From Mycobacterium sp. MYCO198283 (GTDB lineage: Bacteria; Actinomycetota; Actinomycetes; Mycobacteriales; Mycobacteriaceae), in NCBI RefSeq assembly GCF_021213805.1, contig NZ_JAJQJI010000001.1:62001-126000 (forward strand): a DNA stretch of 64,000 nucleotides, in the 5' to 3' direction. The notes under the pieces were generated by a model. The model was not told where the DNA came from. It worked only from the letters and a program-made list of their open reading frames with translations, and made no database searches. Below, piece after piece: positions 19,016-28,307 of the stretch. Position 1 is the stretch's first letter; every line of letters starts with the position of its first letter. A program made the position numbers and the translations under genes.

Positions 19016-22000
19016 GTGAGCAGTTCAACTTCACCGTTCGGGCAGAACGAGTGGCTGGTCGAGGAGATGTACCGGAAGTTCCGGGAAGACCCGTCATCGG
19101 TCGACCCGAGCTGGCACGAGTTCCTCGCCGACTACTCACCGGGAGACGACGGCACGCAGCGGTCGTCGAACGGCACCAACGGCCAGTCCGACACGGCGTC
19201 CCCGCCCAAGCCCTCGAAGGCCGAGCCCGCCAAATCGTCCAAGCCCGAGCCCGCCAAGCCCGAAGCCTCGAAGCGCGAGGCTCCCAAGGCCGACGCGGCG
19301 AAGCCCGCCAAGGCCAAGGCCGACGCCGACGCGAAGCCGGCGGCGGAGAAGGCCGCGTCGAAACGGGACGCGCCGAAACCGGACGCGCCGAAACAGGACG
19401 CGCCCACCGCCAAACCCAAGGGCACCGACCCGTCGGCGAAGCAGCCCGATTCCGGCGCCAAGGACGACCCGGACGCCGACGAGTCGCAGGTGCTGCGCGG
19501 CGCGGCGGCCGCGGTGGTCAAGAACATGAACGCGTCGCGGGACGTGCCCACCGCGACCAGCGTGCGGGCCATCCCGGCGAAGCTGATGATCGACAACCGG
19601 ATCGTCATCAACAACCACCTCAAGCGCACCCGCGGCGGCAAGATCTCCTTCACCCATCTGCTGGGCTACGCGATCGTGCAGGCGGTGAAGCAGTTCCCGA
19701 ACATGAACCGCCACTACGCCGAGATCGACGGCAAGCCGCACGTGGTGACGCCGGCGCACACCAATCTGGGCCTGGCGATCGACCTGCAGGGCAAGGACGG
19801 GAAGCGGTCGCTGGTGGTCGCGGCCATCAAGCGCTGCGAGACCATGCGGTTCGGCCAGTTCATCGCGGCCTACGAGGACATCATCCGCCGCGCCCGCGAC
19901 GGCAAGCTGACCGCCGAGGACTTCTCCGGCGTCACGATCTCGCTGACCAACCCCGGCACCATCGGCACCGTGCACTCCGTGCCGCGGCTGATGTCGGGTC
20001 AGGGCACCATCGTCGGCGCGGGCGCCATGGAGTACCCGGCCGAGTTCCAGGGCGCCAGCGAGGAGCGCATCGCCGAGCTGGGCGTCGGCAAGCTCATCAC
20101 GCTGACGTCCACCTACGACCACCGCATCATCCAGGGCGCCGAGTCCGGCGACTTCCTGCGGGTCATCCACCAGCTGCTGCTCAGTGACGACTTCTTCGAC
20201 GAGATCTTCTTCGAGCTCGGCATCCCCTACGAGCCGGTGCGGTGGCGCACCGACAACCCGGACTCGATCGTCGACAAGAACGCCCGGGTCATCGAGTTGA
20301 TCGCCGCCTACCGCAACCGCGGCCACCTGATGGCCGACATCGACCCGCTGCGGCTCGACAAGAGCCGGTTCCGCAGCCACCCCGACCTCGACGTGCTCAC
20401 CCACGGGCTGACGCTGTGGGACCTCGACCGGGTGTTCAAGGTCGGCGGCTTCGCGGGCGCGGAGTACAAGAAGCTGCGCGACGTGCTGTCGGTGCTGCGC
20501 GACGCCTACTGCCGCCACATCGGCGTCGAATACACCCACATCCTGGAGCCGGCGCAGCAGCAGTGGCTGCAGGAGCGGCTGGAGACCAAACACGACAAGC
20601 CGACGGTCGCGCAGCAGAAGTACATCCTCTCCAAGCTCAACGCCGCCGAGGCGTTCGAGACGTTCCTGCAGACCAAGTACGTCGGGCAGAAGCGGTTCTC
20701 GCTCGAAGGCGCCGAGACCGTCATCCCGGTCATGGACGCGGTGATCGACCAGTGCGCCGAGCACGCGCTCGACGAGGTCGTCATCGGCATGCCGCACCGC
20801 GGCCGGCTCAACGTGCTGGCGAACATCGTGGGCAAGCCGTACTCGCAGATCTTCAGCGAGTTCGAGGGCAACCTGAACCCGAGCCAGGCCCACGGCTCCG
20901 GCGACGTGAAGTACCACCTCGGGGCCACCGGCACCTACATCCAGATGTTCGGCGACAACGACATCGAGGTGTCGCTCACCGCCAACCCCAGCCACCTCGA
21001 AGCGGTCGACCCGGTGCTCGAGGGGCTCGTGCGCGCCAAGCAGGACCTGCTGGAGGACGGGAACGGCGACAGCGAGGACTCCGGCGGCTTCACCGTGCTC
21101 CCGCTGATGCTGCACGGCGACGCCGCCTTCGCCGGCCAGGGTGTGGTCGCCGAGACGCTGAACCTGGCGCTGCTGCGCGGCTACCGCACCGGCGGCACCA
21201 TCCACATCATCGTCAACAACCAGGTCGGGTTCACGACGTCGCCGCACGACTCGCGGTCCTCGGAGTACTCCACCGACGTGGCGAAGATGATCGGCGCGCC
21301 CATCTTCCACGTCAACGGCGACGACCCCGAGGCGTGCGTGTGGGTGGCGCGCCTCGCGGTGGACTTCCGGCAGAAGTTCAAGAAGGACGTCGTCATCGAC
21401 ATGGTGTGCTACCGCCGGCGCGGGCACAATGAGGGCGACGACCCGTCGATGACGCAGCCGAAGATGTACGACGTCATCGACACCAAGCGCGGGGTCCGCA
21501 AGAGCTACACCGAAGCCCTGATCGGCCGCGGCGACATCTCCATCAAGGAGGCCGAGGACGCGCTGCGCGACTACCAGGGCCAGCTGGAGCAGGTGTTCAA
21601 CGAGGTCCGTGAGCTCGAGAAACACGAGATCGAGCCCAGCGAATCCGTCGAGGCCGACCAGCAGCTGCCGAGCAAGCTGTCGACCGCGGTCGAGAAGTCG
21701 CTGCTGAACCGGATCGGCGACGCGCACCTGGCGACGCCCGAGGGCTTCGAGGTGCACCCGCGCGTCAAGCCGGGGCTGGAGAAGCGCCGCGAGATGGCCT
21801 ACGAGGGCAAGGTCGACTGGGCGTTCGCCGAGATCCTGGCGCTCGGGACGCTGGTCGCCGAGGGCAAGACCGTGCGCCTCACCGGCCAGGACACCCGCCG
21901 CGGCACCTTCAGCCAGCGGCATTCGGTGCTGATCGACCGCAAGACCGGCGCCGAGTTCACCCCGCTGCAGCTGCTGCAGGTCCACGAGGACGGCACGCCC

Positions 22001-22870
22001 ACGGGCGGCAAGTTCATGGTGTACGACTCGGCGCTGTCGGAGTACGCGGCGGTGGGCTTCGAGTACGGCTACTCGGTCGGCAATCCCGAGGCGCTGGTGC
22101 TGTGGGAGGCGCAGTTCGGCGACTTCGTCAACGGCGCCCAGTCCATCGTCGACGAGTTCATCAGCTCCGGCGAGGCCAAGTGGGGTCAGCTGTCCGACGT
22201 GGTGCTGCTGCTCCCCCACGGCCACGAGGGCCAGGGCCCCGACCACACGTCGGGCCGCATCGAGCGGTTCCTGCAGCTGTGCGCGGAGGGGTCGATGACG
22301 GTGGCCGTGCCGTCGACGCCGGCCAACTACTTCCACCTGCTGCGCCGCCATGCGCTCGACGGCATCCACCGGCCGCTGATCGTCTTCACCCCGAAGTCGA
22401 TGCTGCGCAACAAGGCCGCGGTGTCCGATCTCGCCGACTTCACCGACAGCAAGTTCCTGTCGGTGCTGGAGGAGCCGACCTACGCCAGCGGCGACGGCGA
22501 CCGCAGCAAGGTCAAGCGCGTGCTGCTCACCAGCGGCAAGATCTACTACGAGCTGGCCGCCCGAAAGGCCAAGGAGAAGCGCGACGACATCGCGATCGTG
22601 CGGATCGAGCAGCTCTACCCGCTGCCGCAGCGCCGGCTCGGCAACACGCTCGAGTCGTATCCGAACGCCGACGAGTTCCGCTGGGTGCAGGAGGAGCCGG
22701 CCAACCAGGGGGCGTGGCCGACGTTCGGCCTCGCGCTGCCCGAGGCGCTGCCGGACAAGCTCGCCGGCATCAAGCGCATCTCGCGGCGGGCGATGAGCGC
22801 GCCGTCGTCCGGGTCGTCGAAGGTGCACGCCGTCGAGCAGCAGGAGATCCTCGACGAGGCGTTCGGCTGA
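19016..22870 (+). CDS. kgd: Multifunctional 2-oxoglutarate decarboxylase/dehydrogenase E1-E2 (Kgd/OdhA)
   Basis: A 1284-residue enzyme at the 2-oxoglutarate node of the TCA cycle. The N-terminus [17 protein letters not shown] is the conserved E1o-type helix. A Lys/Ala/Pro/Asp-rich linker spans about 60-158. An E2-type acyltransferase domain follows, with TYDHRIIQG (His369). The ThDP-dependent E1 part fills about 425-1284 ([59 protein letters not shown]). The GTG at 19016 was chosen because homology starts there and AGGCGAAG precedes it; an upstream ATG at 18977 would add 13 residues. In mycobacteria this protein is controlled by the FHA protein GarA. Confidence 0.96.
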   Translation: MSSSTSPFGQNEWLVEEMYRKFREDPSSVDPSWHEFLADYSPGDDGTQRSSNGTNGQSDTASPPKPSKAEPAKSSKPEPAKPEASKREAPKADAAKPAKAKADADAKPAAEKAASKRDAPKPDAPKQDAPTAKPKGTDPSAKQPDSGAKDDPDADESQVLRGAAAAVVKNMNASRDVPTATSVRAIPAKLMIDNRIVINNHLKRTRGGKISFTHLLGYAIVQAVKQFPNMNRHYAEIDGKPHVVTPAHTNLGLAIDLQGKDGKRSLVVAAIKRCETMRFGQFIAAYEDIIRRARDGKLTAEDFSGVTISLTNPGTIGTVHSVPRLMSGQGTIVGAGAMEYPAEFQGASEERIAELGVGKLITLTSTYDHRIIQGAESGDFLRVIHQLLLSDDFFDEIFFELGIPYEPVRWRTDNPDSIVDKNARVIELIAAYRNRGHLMADIDPLRLDKSRFRSHPDLDVLTHGLTLWDLDRVFKVGGFAGAEYKKLRDVLSVLRDAYCRHIGVEYTHILEPAQQQWLQERLETKHDKPTVAQQKYILSKLNAAEAFETFLQTKYVGQKRFSLEGAETVIPVMDAVIDQCAEHALDEVVIGMPHRGRLNVLANIVGKPYSQIFSEFEGNLNPSQAHGSGDVKYHLGATGTYIQMFGDNDIEVSLTANPSHLEAVDPVLEGLVRAKQDLLEDGNGDSEDSGGFTVLPLMLHGDAAFAGQGVVAETLNLALLRGYRTGGTIHIIVNNQVGFTTSPHDSRSSEYSTDVAKMIGAPIFHVNGDDPEACVWVARLAVDFRQKFKKDVVIDMVCYRRRGHNEGDDPSMTQPKMYDVIDTKRGVRKSYTEALIGRGDISIKEAEDALRDYQGQLEQVFNEVRELEKHEIEPSESVEADQQLPSKLSTAVEKSLLNRIGDAHLATPEGFEVHPRVKPGLEKRREMAYEGKVDWAFAEILALGTLVAEGKTVRLTGQDTRRGTFSQRHSVLIDRKTGAEFTPLQLLQVHEDGTPTGGKFMVYDSALSEYAAVGFEYGYSVGNPEALVLWEAQFGDFVNGAQSIVDEFISSGEAKWGQLSDVVLLLPHGHEGQGPDHTSGRIERFLQLCAEGSMTVAVPSTPANYFHLLRRHALDGIHRPLIVFTPKSMLRNKAAVSDLADFTDSKFLSVLEEPTYASGDGDRSKVKRVLLTSGKIYYELAARKAKEKRDDIAIVRIEQLYPLPQRRLGNTLESYPNADEFRWVQEEPANQGAWPTFGLALPEALPDKLAGIKRISRRAMSAPSSGSSKVHAVEQQEILDEAFG

Positions 22871-22912
22871 GTTCGGCGCGCCCCCGTGCGCGTCGGTACC
22901 GCCGGTACCGGC

Positions 22913-22918
22913 TAGCCT
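22913..22918 (+). promoter_or_regulatory. Putative -10 (TAGCCT) for the SDR gene
   Basis: TAGCCT predicts a start near 22925, about 25 bases before the GTG at 22950. A GAAGAAGGAG ribosome site lies in between. Suggests transcription independent of kgd. Confidence 0.3.
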
Positions 22919-22949
22919 CGAACGGCAGTCGAGGAAGAAGGAGCGTGCG

Positions 22950-23792
22950 GTGATCGAGGGATTCGCGGGCAAGGTCGCTGTCGTGACCGGTGCCGGGTCG
23001 GGCATCGGGCAGGCGCTGGCGATCGAACTGGCCCGCTCCGGGGCCAAGGTGGCCATCTGCGACGTCGACACCGAGGGCCTCGCCCGCACCGAGGAGCGGC
23101 TGCGGGCCATCGGCGCGCCGGTGAGATCCGACCGCATCGACGTCACCGAACGCGAGCGGATGATCGCCTACGCCGACGAGGTGCGCGAGCACTTCGGCAA
23201 GATCAACCAGATCTACAACAACGCCGGTATCGCGTTCACCGGCGACGTCGAGGTCAGCCAGTTCAAGGACATCGAGCGCGTCGTCGACGTCGACTTCTGG
23301 GGTGTGGTCAACGGCACCAAGGCCTTTCTGCCCCACCTGATCGCCTCGGGCGACGGGCACGTCGTCAACGTCTCCAGCGTGTTCGGCCTGTTCTCGGTGC
23401 CCGGCCAGGCCGCCTACAACGCCGCCAAGTTCGCGGTGCGCGGGTTCACCGAGGCGCTCAACCAGGAGATGCTGCTCGCCCAGCACCCGGTGAAGGTGAC
23501 CACCGTGCATCCCGGCGGCATCAAAACCGGCATCGCGCGCAACGCCACCGCGGCCGAGGGCCTCGACGCCGCCGAACTCGCCAAGACCTTCGACACCAAG
23601 CTCGCGAGCATGCCGCCGAGCAAGGCCGCCCGGATCATCCTCGACGGGGTGCGCCGAAACAAGGCACGGGTGCTCGTCGGCACCGACGCCAAGGTGCTCG
23701 ACGCGATCATCCGGGTCACCGGCCCGCACTACCAGCGGCTGTTCAGCAGGGTGAGCGGGCGGCTGATGAGCCAGGCGCAGCGCAAGCGCTAA
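22950..23792 (+). CDS. Short-chain dehydrogenase/reductase (Rv1245c-like)
   Basis: A 280-residue classical SDR. The cofactor motif TGAGSGIG is at residues 14-21, NNAG in the middle, and the catalytic Tyr156/Lys160 in AAYNAAK; Ser is in NVSSVFG. Asp in ICDVDTEG after beta-2 suggests NAD rather than NADP preference (inference). The C-terminal helix (SQAQRKR) is basic. Its stop overlaps the convergent lpqZ stop by 4 bases. Substrate unknown. Confidence 0.85.
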   Translation: MIEGFAGKVAVVTGAGSGIGQALAIELARSGAKVAICDVDTEGLARTEERLRAIGAPVRSDRIDVTERERMIAYADEVREHFGKINQIYNNAGIAFTGDVEVSQFKDIERVVDVDFWGVVNGTKAFLPHLIASGDGHVVNVSSVFGLFSVPGQAAYNAAKFAVRGFTEALNQEMLLAQHPVKVTTVHPGGIKTGIARNATAAEGLDAAELAKTFDTKLASMPPSKAARIILDGVRRNKARVLVGTDAKVLDAIIRVTGPHYQRLFSRVSGRLMSQAQRKR

Positions 23793-24628
23793 TTGCCCAG
23801 CGGGTGCTCGGCGAGCCAGCCGTCGGCGACGGCCGCCGGATCGCCGCCCGCGGCGACGTCGCGCCGCAGCTGCGTCAACCCCTCGGTGTCGAGTTCGCCG
23901 GCGACCTGGTTGATCGCCACCACCTCGGGCTCGGTGAGGCCGTTGCGGCGGTAGAGCGGCACGACGTTCTCCGCGCGGATGCGGGGCGGCTGCCGGTCGG
24001 GGAGCACCACCGCGTCCGCCGGCGTGTCGGGGTCCGCGGTCGACGTCCACGCCGCCGTCACCCGCGCGGCCCGCAGGGCGTCGAAAAGCGCTGTCTCGGA
24101 GTCGAACTCGCGGGGCGCGGGCAATCGGCAGCGGCCGACCGCGGCCGGCACCGCAGCGTCGCGCAGCGCCCCGACGGTGACGTCGCGGCAGTGCCCGACG
24201 AGCGCGTTGAGGTCCTGGCCGCCCCAGCGCGCCACGGTCGCCTCGGTGACGGCCAGCGCCGGTTTGTCCTCGGCGGCGGTGGTGTAGTCGCCGGCGGCGA
24301 CCCCCTCCGGCAGCGCCCCGACGAGCGTCCGGTACACCTGCGCGTCGCTCACCGCGGTCGCGGCGGGATCGAACCGGCGCAGCAGCCGCCCGGTGAACCC
24401 CGGCACCACGTCGACCTCGGCGGCGTCCAGCGCGGCCAGCGGATCGTCGGCCACCCGCAGCTCGGCGGGCGCGCCGGTGGTCCGCAGGGCGGCGGCGTAC
24501 ACCGCGGCGAGCACCTGAGCGCCACCGTCGGCCGTGGCACCGACCCGCAGCGGTTGCGGCGGCGGCGACGCGCAGCCCCCGACGATCAGCAGCGTCGCGA
24601 CCGCGAGCCCGGCCGCTGCCCGCCGCAC
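23789..24628 (-). CDS. lpqZ: Lipoprotein LpqZ, OpuAC-like substrate-binding protein
   Basis: A 279-residue lipoprotein with signal peptide MRRAAAGLAVATLLIVGGC and lipid Cys19. The rest resembles glycine betaine/choline binding proteins (OpuAC): LRVGATADGGAQVLAAVYAAAL, then VDVVPGFTGRLLRRFD. No transporter subunits are adjacent, so it is an orphan binding protein as in Rv1244. The GTG start follows the malic-enzyme stop by 5 bases, suggesting one transcript. Confidence 0.85.
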   Translation of the reverse strand: MRRAAAGLAVATLLIVGGCASPPPQPLRVGATADGGAQVLAAVYAAALRTTGAPAELRVADDPLAALDAAEVDVVPGFTGRLLRRFDPAATAVSDAQVYRTLVGALPEGVAAGDYTTAAEDKPALAVTEATVARWGGQDLNALVGHCRDVTVGALRDAAVPAAVGRCRLPAPREFDSETALFDALRAARVTAAWTSTADPDTPADAVVLPDRQPPRIRAENVVPLYRRNGLTEPEVVAINQVAGELDTEGLTQLRRDVAAGGDPAAVADGWLAEHPLGN

Positions 24629-24633
24629 GTGCG

Positions 24634-25797
24634 CTACGAGGCGTCGGCGACGGCGGCGGCAACCGCCGGGCCGACGCGCGGGTCCAGCGGGCTCGGCACG
24701 ATCCGGTCGGCCGACAGGTCGTCGCCCACCACGTCGGCGATCGCGTGGGCCGCGGCGACCTTCATCGCCTCGGTGATGCGACGCGCGCCCGCGTCCAGCG
24801 CGCCGCGGAACACGCCCGGGAACGCCAGCACGTTGTTGATCTGGTTCGGGAAGTCGCTGCGGCCCGTCGCGACGACCGCCGCGGTGCGCCGGGCGATGTC
24901 GGGGTGGATCTCCGGGTCGGGGTTGGACAGCGCGAACACGATGCCGGCGGGCGCCATCTCGGCGATCAGGTCCTCCGGCACCACCCCGGCCGACAGCCCC
25001 AGGAACATGTCGGCGCCCGGCAGCGCCTCCGCCATCCCGCCGGTGCGGCCGGCCGGGTTGGTCAGCGCGGCCAGCTCCGCCTTGACCGGGTTGAGGTCGC
25101 CGCGCCCGCTGCTGACGATGCCTTGGGAGTCCACCAGCGTGAGATCGGTGACGCCGGCGGCCAGCAGGATCTTCGCGCAGGCCACGCCCGCGGCGCCCGC
25201 GCCGGAGATGACGACCCGCAGCGACGACATCTCCCGGTCGACGACCTTGACCGCGTTGAGCAGCGCGGCGAGCACGACGATCGCGGTGCCGTGCTGGTCG
25301 TCGTGCATCACCGGGCAGTCGAGCGCCTCGATCGCGCGCTCCTCGATCTCGAAGCAGCGCGGCGCCGAGATGTCCTCCAGGTTCACCGCCCCGAAGGTCG
25401 GCCGCAGCCGGATCAGCGTCTCCACGATCTCGTCGGGGTCCTTGGTGTCCAGCACGATCGGGATCGAGTCGAGCCCGCCGAACGCCTTGAACAGCGCGCT
25501 CTTGCCCTCCATCACCGGCAGCGACGCGGCCGGCCCGATGTCGCCGAGCCCGAGCACCGCGCTGCCGTCGCTGACCACCGCGACCAGCCGGCTCGCCCAC
25601 GTGTAGCGCTTCGCCAGCGTCACATCCGTGGCGATCGCCCGGCTGACCTGGGCCACGCCCGGCGTGTAGGCGATGGACAGCGCCCGCTGGGTGTCGAGCG
25701 GCGCCTTGAGGTCGACGGCCAGCTTGCCGCCCACGTGCGCCTCGAAGATCTCCTCGTCGTCGACCACGACCTGCGAACCCTGCGCTGTTTCCGACAC
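24634..25797 (-). CDS. NAD(P)-dependent malic enzyme, short bacterial form
   Basis: A 387-residue enzyme that decarboxylates malate to pyruvate. Motifs: AYTPGVAQVS, GDIGPAASLPVMEGKSAL, NLEDISAPRCFEIE (metal site), PVMHDDQHGTAIVVLAA, the Rossmann loop ISGAGAAGVACAKIL, and NPDPEI. It lacks the phosphotransacetylase-like C-terminal domain of long MaeB. The GTG start at 25797 coincides with the predicted transcript start of TACCCT (25809-25804). It occupies the place where M. tuberculosis carries mdh (Rv1240); the two families are unrelated in sequence. Confidence 0.9.
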   Translation of the reverse strand: MSETAQGSQVVVDDEEIFEAHVGGKLAVDLKAPLDTQRALSIAYTPGVAQVSRAIATDVTLAKRYTWASRLVAVVSDGSAVLGLGDIGPAASLPVMEGKSALFKAFGGLDSIPIVLDTKDPDEIVETLIRLRPTFGAVNLEDISAPRCFEIEERAIEALDCPVMHDDQHGTAIVVLAALLNAVKVVDREMSSLRVVISGAGAAGVACAKILLAAGVTDLTLVDSQGIVSSGRGDLNPVKAELAALTNPAGRTGGMAEALPGADMFLGLSAGVVPEDLIAEMAPAGIVFALSNPDPEIHPDIARRTAAVVATGRSDFPNQINNVLAFPGVFRGALDAGARRITEAMKVAAAHAIADVVGDDLSADRIVPSPLDPRVGPAVAAAVADAS

Positions 25798-25803
25798 GGC
25801 GCC

Positions 25804-25855
25804 AGGGTACTGGGCCGGGTGCAGCCCGCTGGAGGCACGTACGATCCGTACCGAC
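25804..25855. promoter_or_regulatory. Divergent promoters of the malic enzyme gene and corA
   Basis: Minus strand TACCCT (25809-25804) is spaced for a leaderless malic-enzyme transcript. Plus strand TACGAT (25850-25855) would give corA a leader of about 15 bases containing GGGAGG. Confidence 0.35.
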
Positions 25856-25876
25856 CCGTCTCCTGGGAGGTGCGCC

Positions 25877-26980
25877 ATGCGATCGTTCCGCACGCCCGGG
25901 TCGACGCCGCGCGGCGCGCCCCGAAGCCCCGAGCACACCCATGACGCCTCGCGCATCCACGTCCCGGTGGCCCGCGCGATGGTGGATTGCGCCGTCTACG
26001 TCGACGGCGCGCGCCAACCCGGCAAGTACACTCACGCCGCGGCCTACGACAAGGTGCGCGAACTGCGCGACGCCGGCAGCGACGCGTTCGTGTGGATCGG
26101 CCTGCACGAACCCGACGCCCGGCAGATGCAGAACGTCGCGGGCGTCTTCGGCCTGCATCCGCTCGCCGTCGAGGACGCCGTGCACGCCCACCAGCGGCCG
26201 AAGCTCGAGCGCTACGACGACACGCTGTTCCTGGTGCTCAAGACCGTCACCTACGTGCCGCACAAGTCGCTGTCACAGGCACACGAGATCGTCGAAACCG
26301 GCGAGATCATGACCTTCGTCGGCGCTGACTTCGTCGTCACCGTCCGCCACGGCGAACACAGCGGCCTCAAAGGCGTCCGCCGCGACCTGGAGGCCAACCC
26401 CGACCAGCTGCGACTCGGCCCGTACGCGGTCATGCACACCATCGCCGACCACGTCGTCGACGACTACCTCGAGGTCGCCACCTCGATGGAGCGCGACATC
26501 GACTCGATCAGCGAGGAGGCGTTCTCGCCGGGGCGCCGCACCGACATCGCGAAGATCTACCTCATCAAGCGGGAAGTGATGGAGTTCCGGCGCGCCGTGG
26601 AACCGCTGTCGTCGGCGCTGCAGCGGCTGCTGTCGGACCACACGGACCTGATCTCCAAGGAGATCCGCCGCTACATGCGCGACGTCCTCGACCACCAGAC
26701 GCAGGCCGCCGAGCGGATCACCGGCTACGACAACCTGCTGTCGTCGCTGGTGCAGGCGGCCCAGGCGAAGGTCGGCATGCAGCAGAACACCGACATGCGC
26801 AAGATCTCGGCGTGGGTGGCCATCGTCTCGGTGCCGACCATGCTCGCGGGCATCTACGGCATGAACTTCGACTACATGCCCGAGCTGCACACCCGCTGGG
26901 GCTATCCGGCGGTCCTGCTGGCCATGGTCATGACCTGCGTGCTGCTCCACCGCAACTTCCGCCGCAACAACTGGCTCTAG
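25877..26980 (+). CDS. corA: Magnesium/cobalt transporter CorA
   Basis: A 367-residue CorA channel subunit. A large cytosolic N-terminal domain (1-300) with long helices is followed by TM1 ending in the selectivity motif YGMNF, a short acidic loop (MPELHTRWGYP) and TM2 (AVLLAMVMTCVLL), then a basic end RNFRRNNWL. TGGGAGG lies 6 bases before the ATG. It matches Rv1239c in length and place. Its last codons and stop lie in the left 25-base direct repeat. Confidence 0.93.
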   Translation: MRSFRTPGSTPRGAPRSPEHTHDASRIHVPVARAMVDCAVYVDGARQPGKYTHAAAYDKVRELRDAGSDAFVWIGLHEPDARQMQNVAGVFGLHPLAVEDAVHAHQRPKLERYDDTLFLVLKTVTYVPHKSLSQAHEIVETGEIMTFVGADFVVTVRHGEHSGLKGVRRDLEANPDQLRLGPYAVMHTIADHVVDDYLEVATSMERDIDSISEEAFSPGRRTDIAKIYLIKREVMEFRRAVEPLSSALQRLLSDHTDLISKEIRRYMRDVLDHQTQAAERITGYDNLLSSLVQAAQAKVGMQQNTDMRKISAWVAIVSVPTMLAGIYGMNFDYMPELHTRWGYPAVLLAMVMTCVLLHRNFRRNNWL

Positions 26981-26997
26981 ACCGGCCGGCTCGCCGG
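26973..26997. repeat. 25-base direct repeat, left copy
   Basis: Begins GGCTCTAGACCGGCCGG and is identical to 27713-27737. It covers the corA stop codon. Unlike the right copy, the hairpin that starts in it is cut off after TCGCCGG. Confidence 0.9.
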
Positions 26998-27004
26998 ACT
27001 GCTG

Positions 27005-27667
27005 CTATTCGATGTCGCAGGCTATGCCGTCGTTGTCGCGGTCCAGCCCACTGCGATATCCCGGATCGCCGCGGTGGAGGGGTGCGGCTCCTGCAGCGCG
27101 AGCGTCGGCGCAGCTGCTGTAGTAGGCGCTCTCTGGAGCAGGCTCCGCCACCGAGGGTGCCGCTGGTGCCGGGATGTACGGCGGAGGTGAAGTGGAGGTG
27201 TCGGGAATCGCCGGCGGGTTCAGCGGAAGCACGGGCGTCGAGGCGGCCGGAATAGGGGCCGGGGCGGGTGGGGGCGGAGGGAGGCTTGGCGGCAGGACAG
27301 CCGATGGGGGCACCGAAAGGAAGTACGGGGCTTTCGTCGTTGTGCTGACTGTTGTTGTCCCGGTGACCGTTTCGGGATCTTCGCTGCTCTGATCGGCACA
27401 CCGCATGATGCCGAAGAGGATCAGAATGGCGATCACGAGGACACCGACGACAGTTCGACGCTGCCGCTCCGGCGTCGGAGCTGCGGTCGGGCGAGGCTGG
27501 CTGACGTTGGCAACCGGCGGGGTGGACGCTCGACGCTCGCGACTACGTGGTTGCGGGCGAGGCATCGGGTCGTTGACATGGCGAGCAGCGGAGCGATCCT
27601 GTCGCAACTCCCGCAGTCCGGCCCTCGCCGCTCGTTGCACCCGTTCCCACGGCCCCCTCGATGGCAT
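27005..27667 (-). CDS. Membrane-anchored Excalibur-domain protein
   Basis: A 220-residue protein. A basic cytosolic N-terminus (1-70) leads to one membrane helix (VVGVLVIAILILFGI, about 73-87), a long Pro/Ser/Thr-rich extracellular spacer (95-180), and a C-terminal Excalibur domain (SSCADARAAGAAP, then DRDNDGIAC). Excalibur domains carry a Ca-binding DxDxDG loop with two conserved Cys, all present. AAGGGAAAT precedes the ATG. It is the only gene in the 740-base unit between the 25-base repeats and is less GC-rich than its neighbours. Role unknown; perhaps cell-surface or nuclease-associated Ca binding. Confidence 0.75.
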   Translation of the reverse strand: MPSRGPWERVQRAARAGLRELRQDRSAARHVNDPMPRPQPRSRERRASTPPVANVSQPRPTAAPTPERQRRTVVGVLVIAILILFGIMRCADQSSEDPETVTGTTTVSTTTKAPYFLSVPPSAVLPPSLPPPPPAPAPIPAASTPVLPLNPPAIPDTSTSPPPYIPAPAAPSVAEPAPESAYYSSCADARAAGAAPLHRGDPGYRSGLDRDNDGIACDIE

Positions 27668-27712
27668 ACACGGATTTCCCTTCTGCTGCGCGGCCGCCGG
27701 AAGCGCCGCCTC

Positions 27713-27737
27713 GGCTCTAGACCGGCCGGCTCGCCGG
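27713..27737. repeat. 25-base direct repeat, right copy
   Basis: Identical to 26973-26997. It covers the C-terminal codons and stop of the SUFU-domain gene on the minus strand. Confidence 0.9.
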
Positions 27738-28307
27738 CCGGTGGGCGTCGCGCACGTCGACCCCGTCCTGCGCCCACGCCTCGCGCATCGCCTCGGCGCC
27801 CTTGAGCCGCACCCACGCGGCCTCGGTCGGGGTGATCGGCACCGCGGACAGGAACAACACCGGGTCGAGCGGCGGCGGCAGCGGCAGGTCGGCGATCTCG
27901 CTGCGGCCGAGCAGGAACGCGGTGAACGCCGCGCCGTCCCACAGCGGCGCGGAGAGGTCCACCAGCGCATCGGGCACCAGCACCAACCCGTCGACCACCG
28001 GTGCGGCCGCGAGCACCGCGAGGCTGCGCGCCCAGCCGCGGCCCGGCGCGGCGCCCCGCAGCGTGGCGACCACCTCGGCGCGCGGTCCGCGCACCGGGTC
28101 GACGGCCGCCGCGCTCGGGTCGACCATCGGATACCGCGCGCAGCCCACCGACACGAAGTGCGTGACGTCGGGCCCGGGGTACCGCAGCACCTCGATGCGC
28201 TCGACGCCCAGGAACGTCACGCTCGCCGAGTCGGGCTCGCCGGCGTCGGCGAAGTGCCCGGCGAGATGACGGCGGACCTCCGCGGTGATGTCGAGGGCGT
28301 CGGTCAC
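27717..28307 (-). CDS. SUFU-domain (suppressor-of-fused-like) protein
   Basis: A 196-residue soluble protein. VERIEVLRYPGPDVTHFVSVGCARYPM and, at the C-terminus, LSAVPITPTEAAWVRLKGAE (both in part) are typical of bacterial SUFU-domain proteins, which are often immunity or accessory proteins. The GTG shares one base with the sugC stop (TAGTG), so it is probably the last gene of the trehalose-import operon. Why it travels with sugC is unknown. Confidence 0.7.
   Translation of the reverse strand: MTDALDITAEVRRHLAGHFADAGEPDSASVTFLGVERIEVLRYPGPDVTHFVSVGCARYPMVDPSAAAVDPVRGPRAEVVATLRGAAPGRGWARSLAVLAAAPVVDGLVLVPDALVDLSAPLWDGAAFTAFLLGRSEIADLPLPPPLDPVLFLSAVPITPTEAAWVRLKGAEAMREAWAQDGVDVRDAHRPASRPV
27721..27742. 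terminator. Perfect inverted repeat at the 3' end of the SUFU gene
   Basis: ACCGGCCGGC-TC-GCCGGCCGGT, 10-base arms with a 2-base centre and no T-tract. It could act as a hairpin terminator, or be the recombination target of the adjacent insertion. The left repeat copy holds only part of it. Confidence 0.35.

Noticed and set aside
27005..27667. Insertion sequence as the source of the 25-base repeats
   Set aside because: No transposase frame and no terminal inverted repeats inside the direct repeats.
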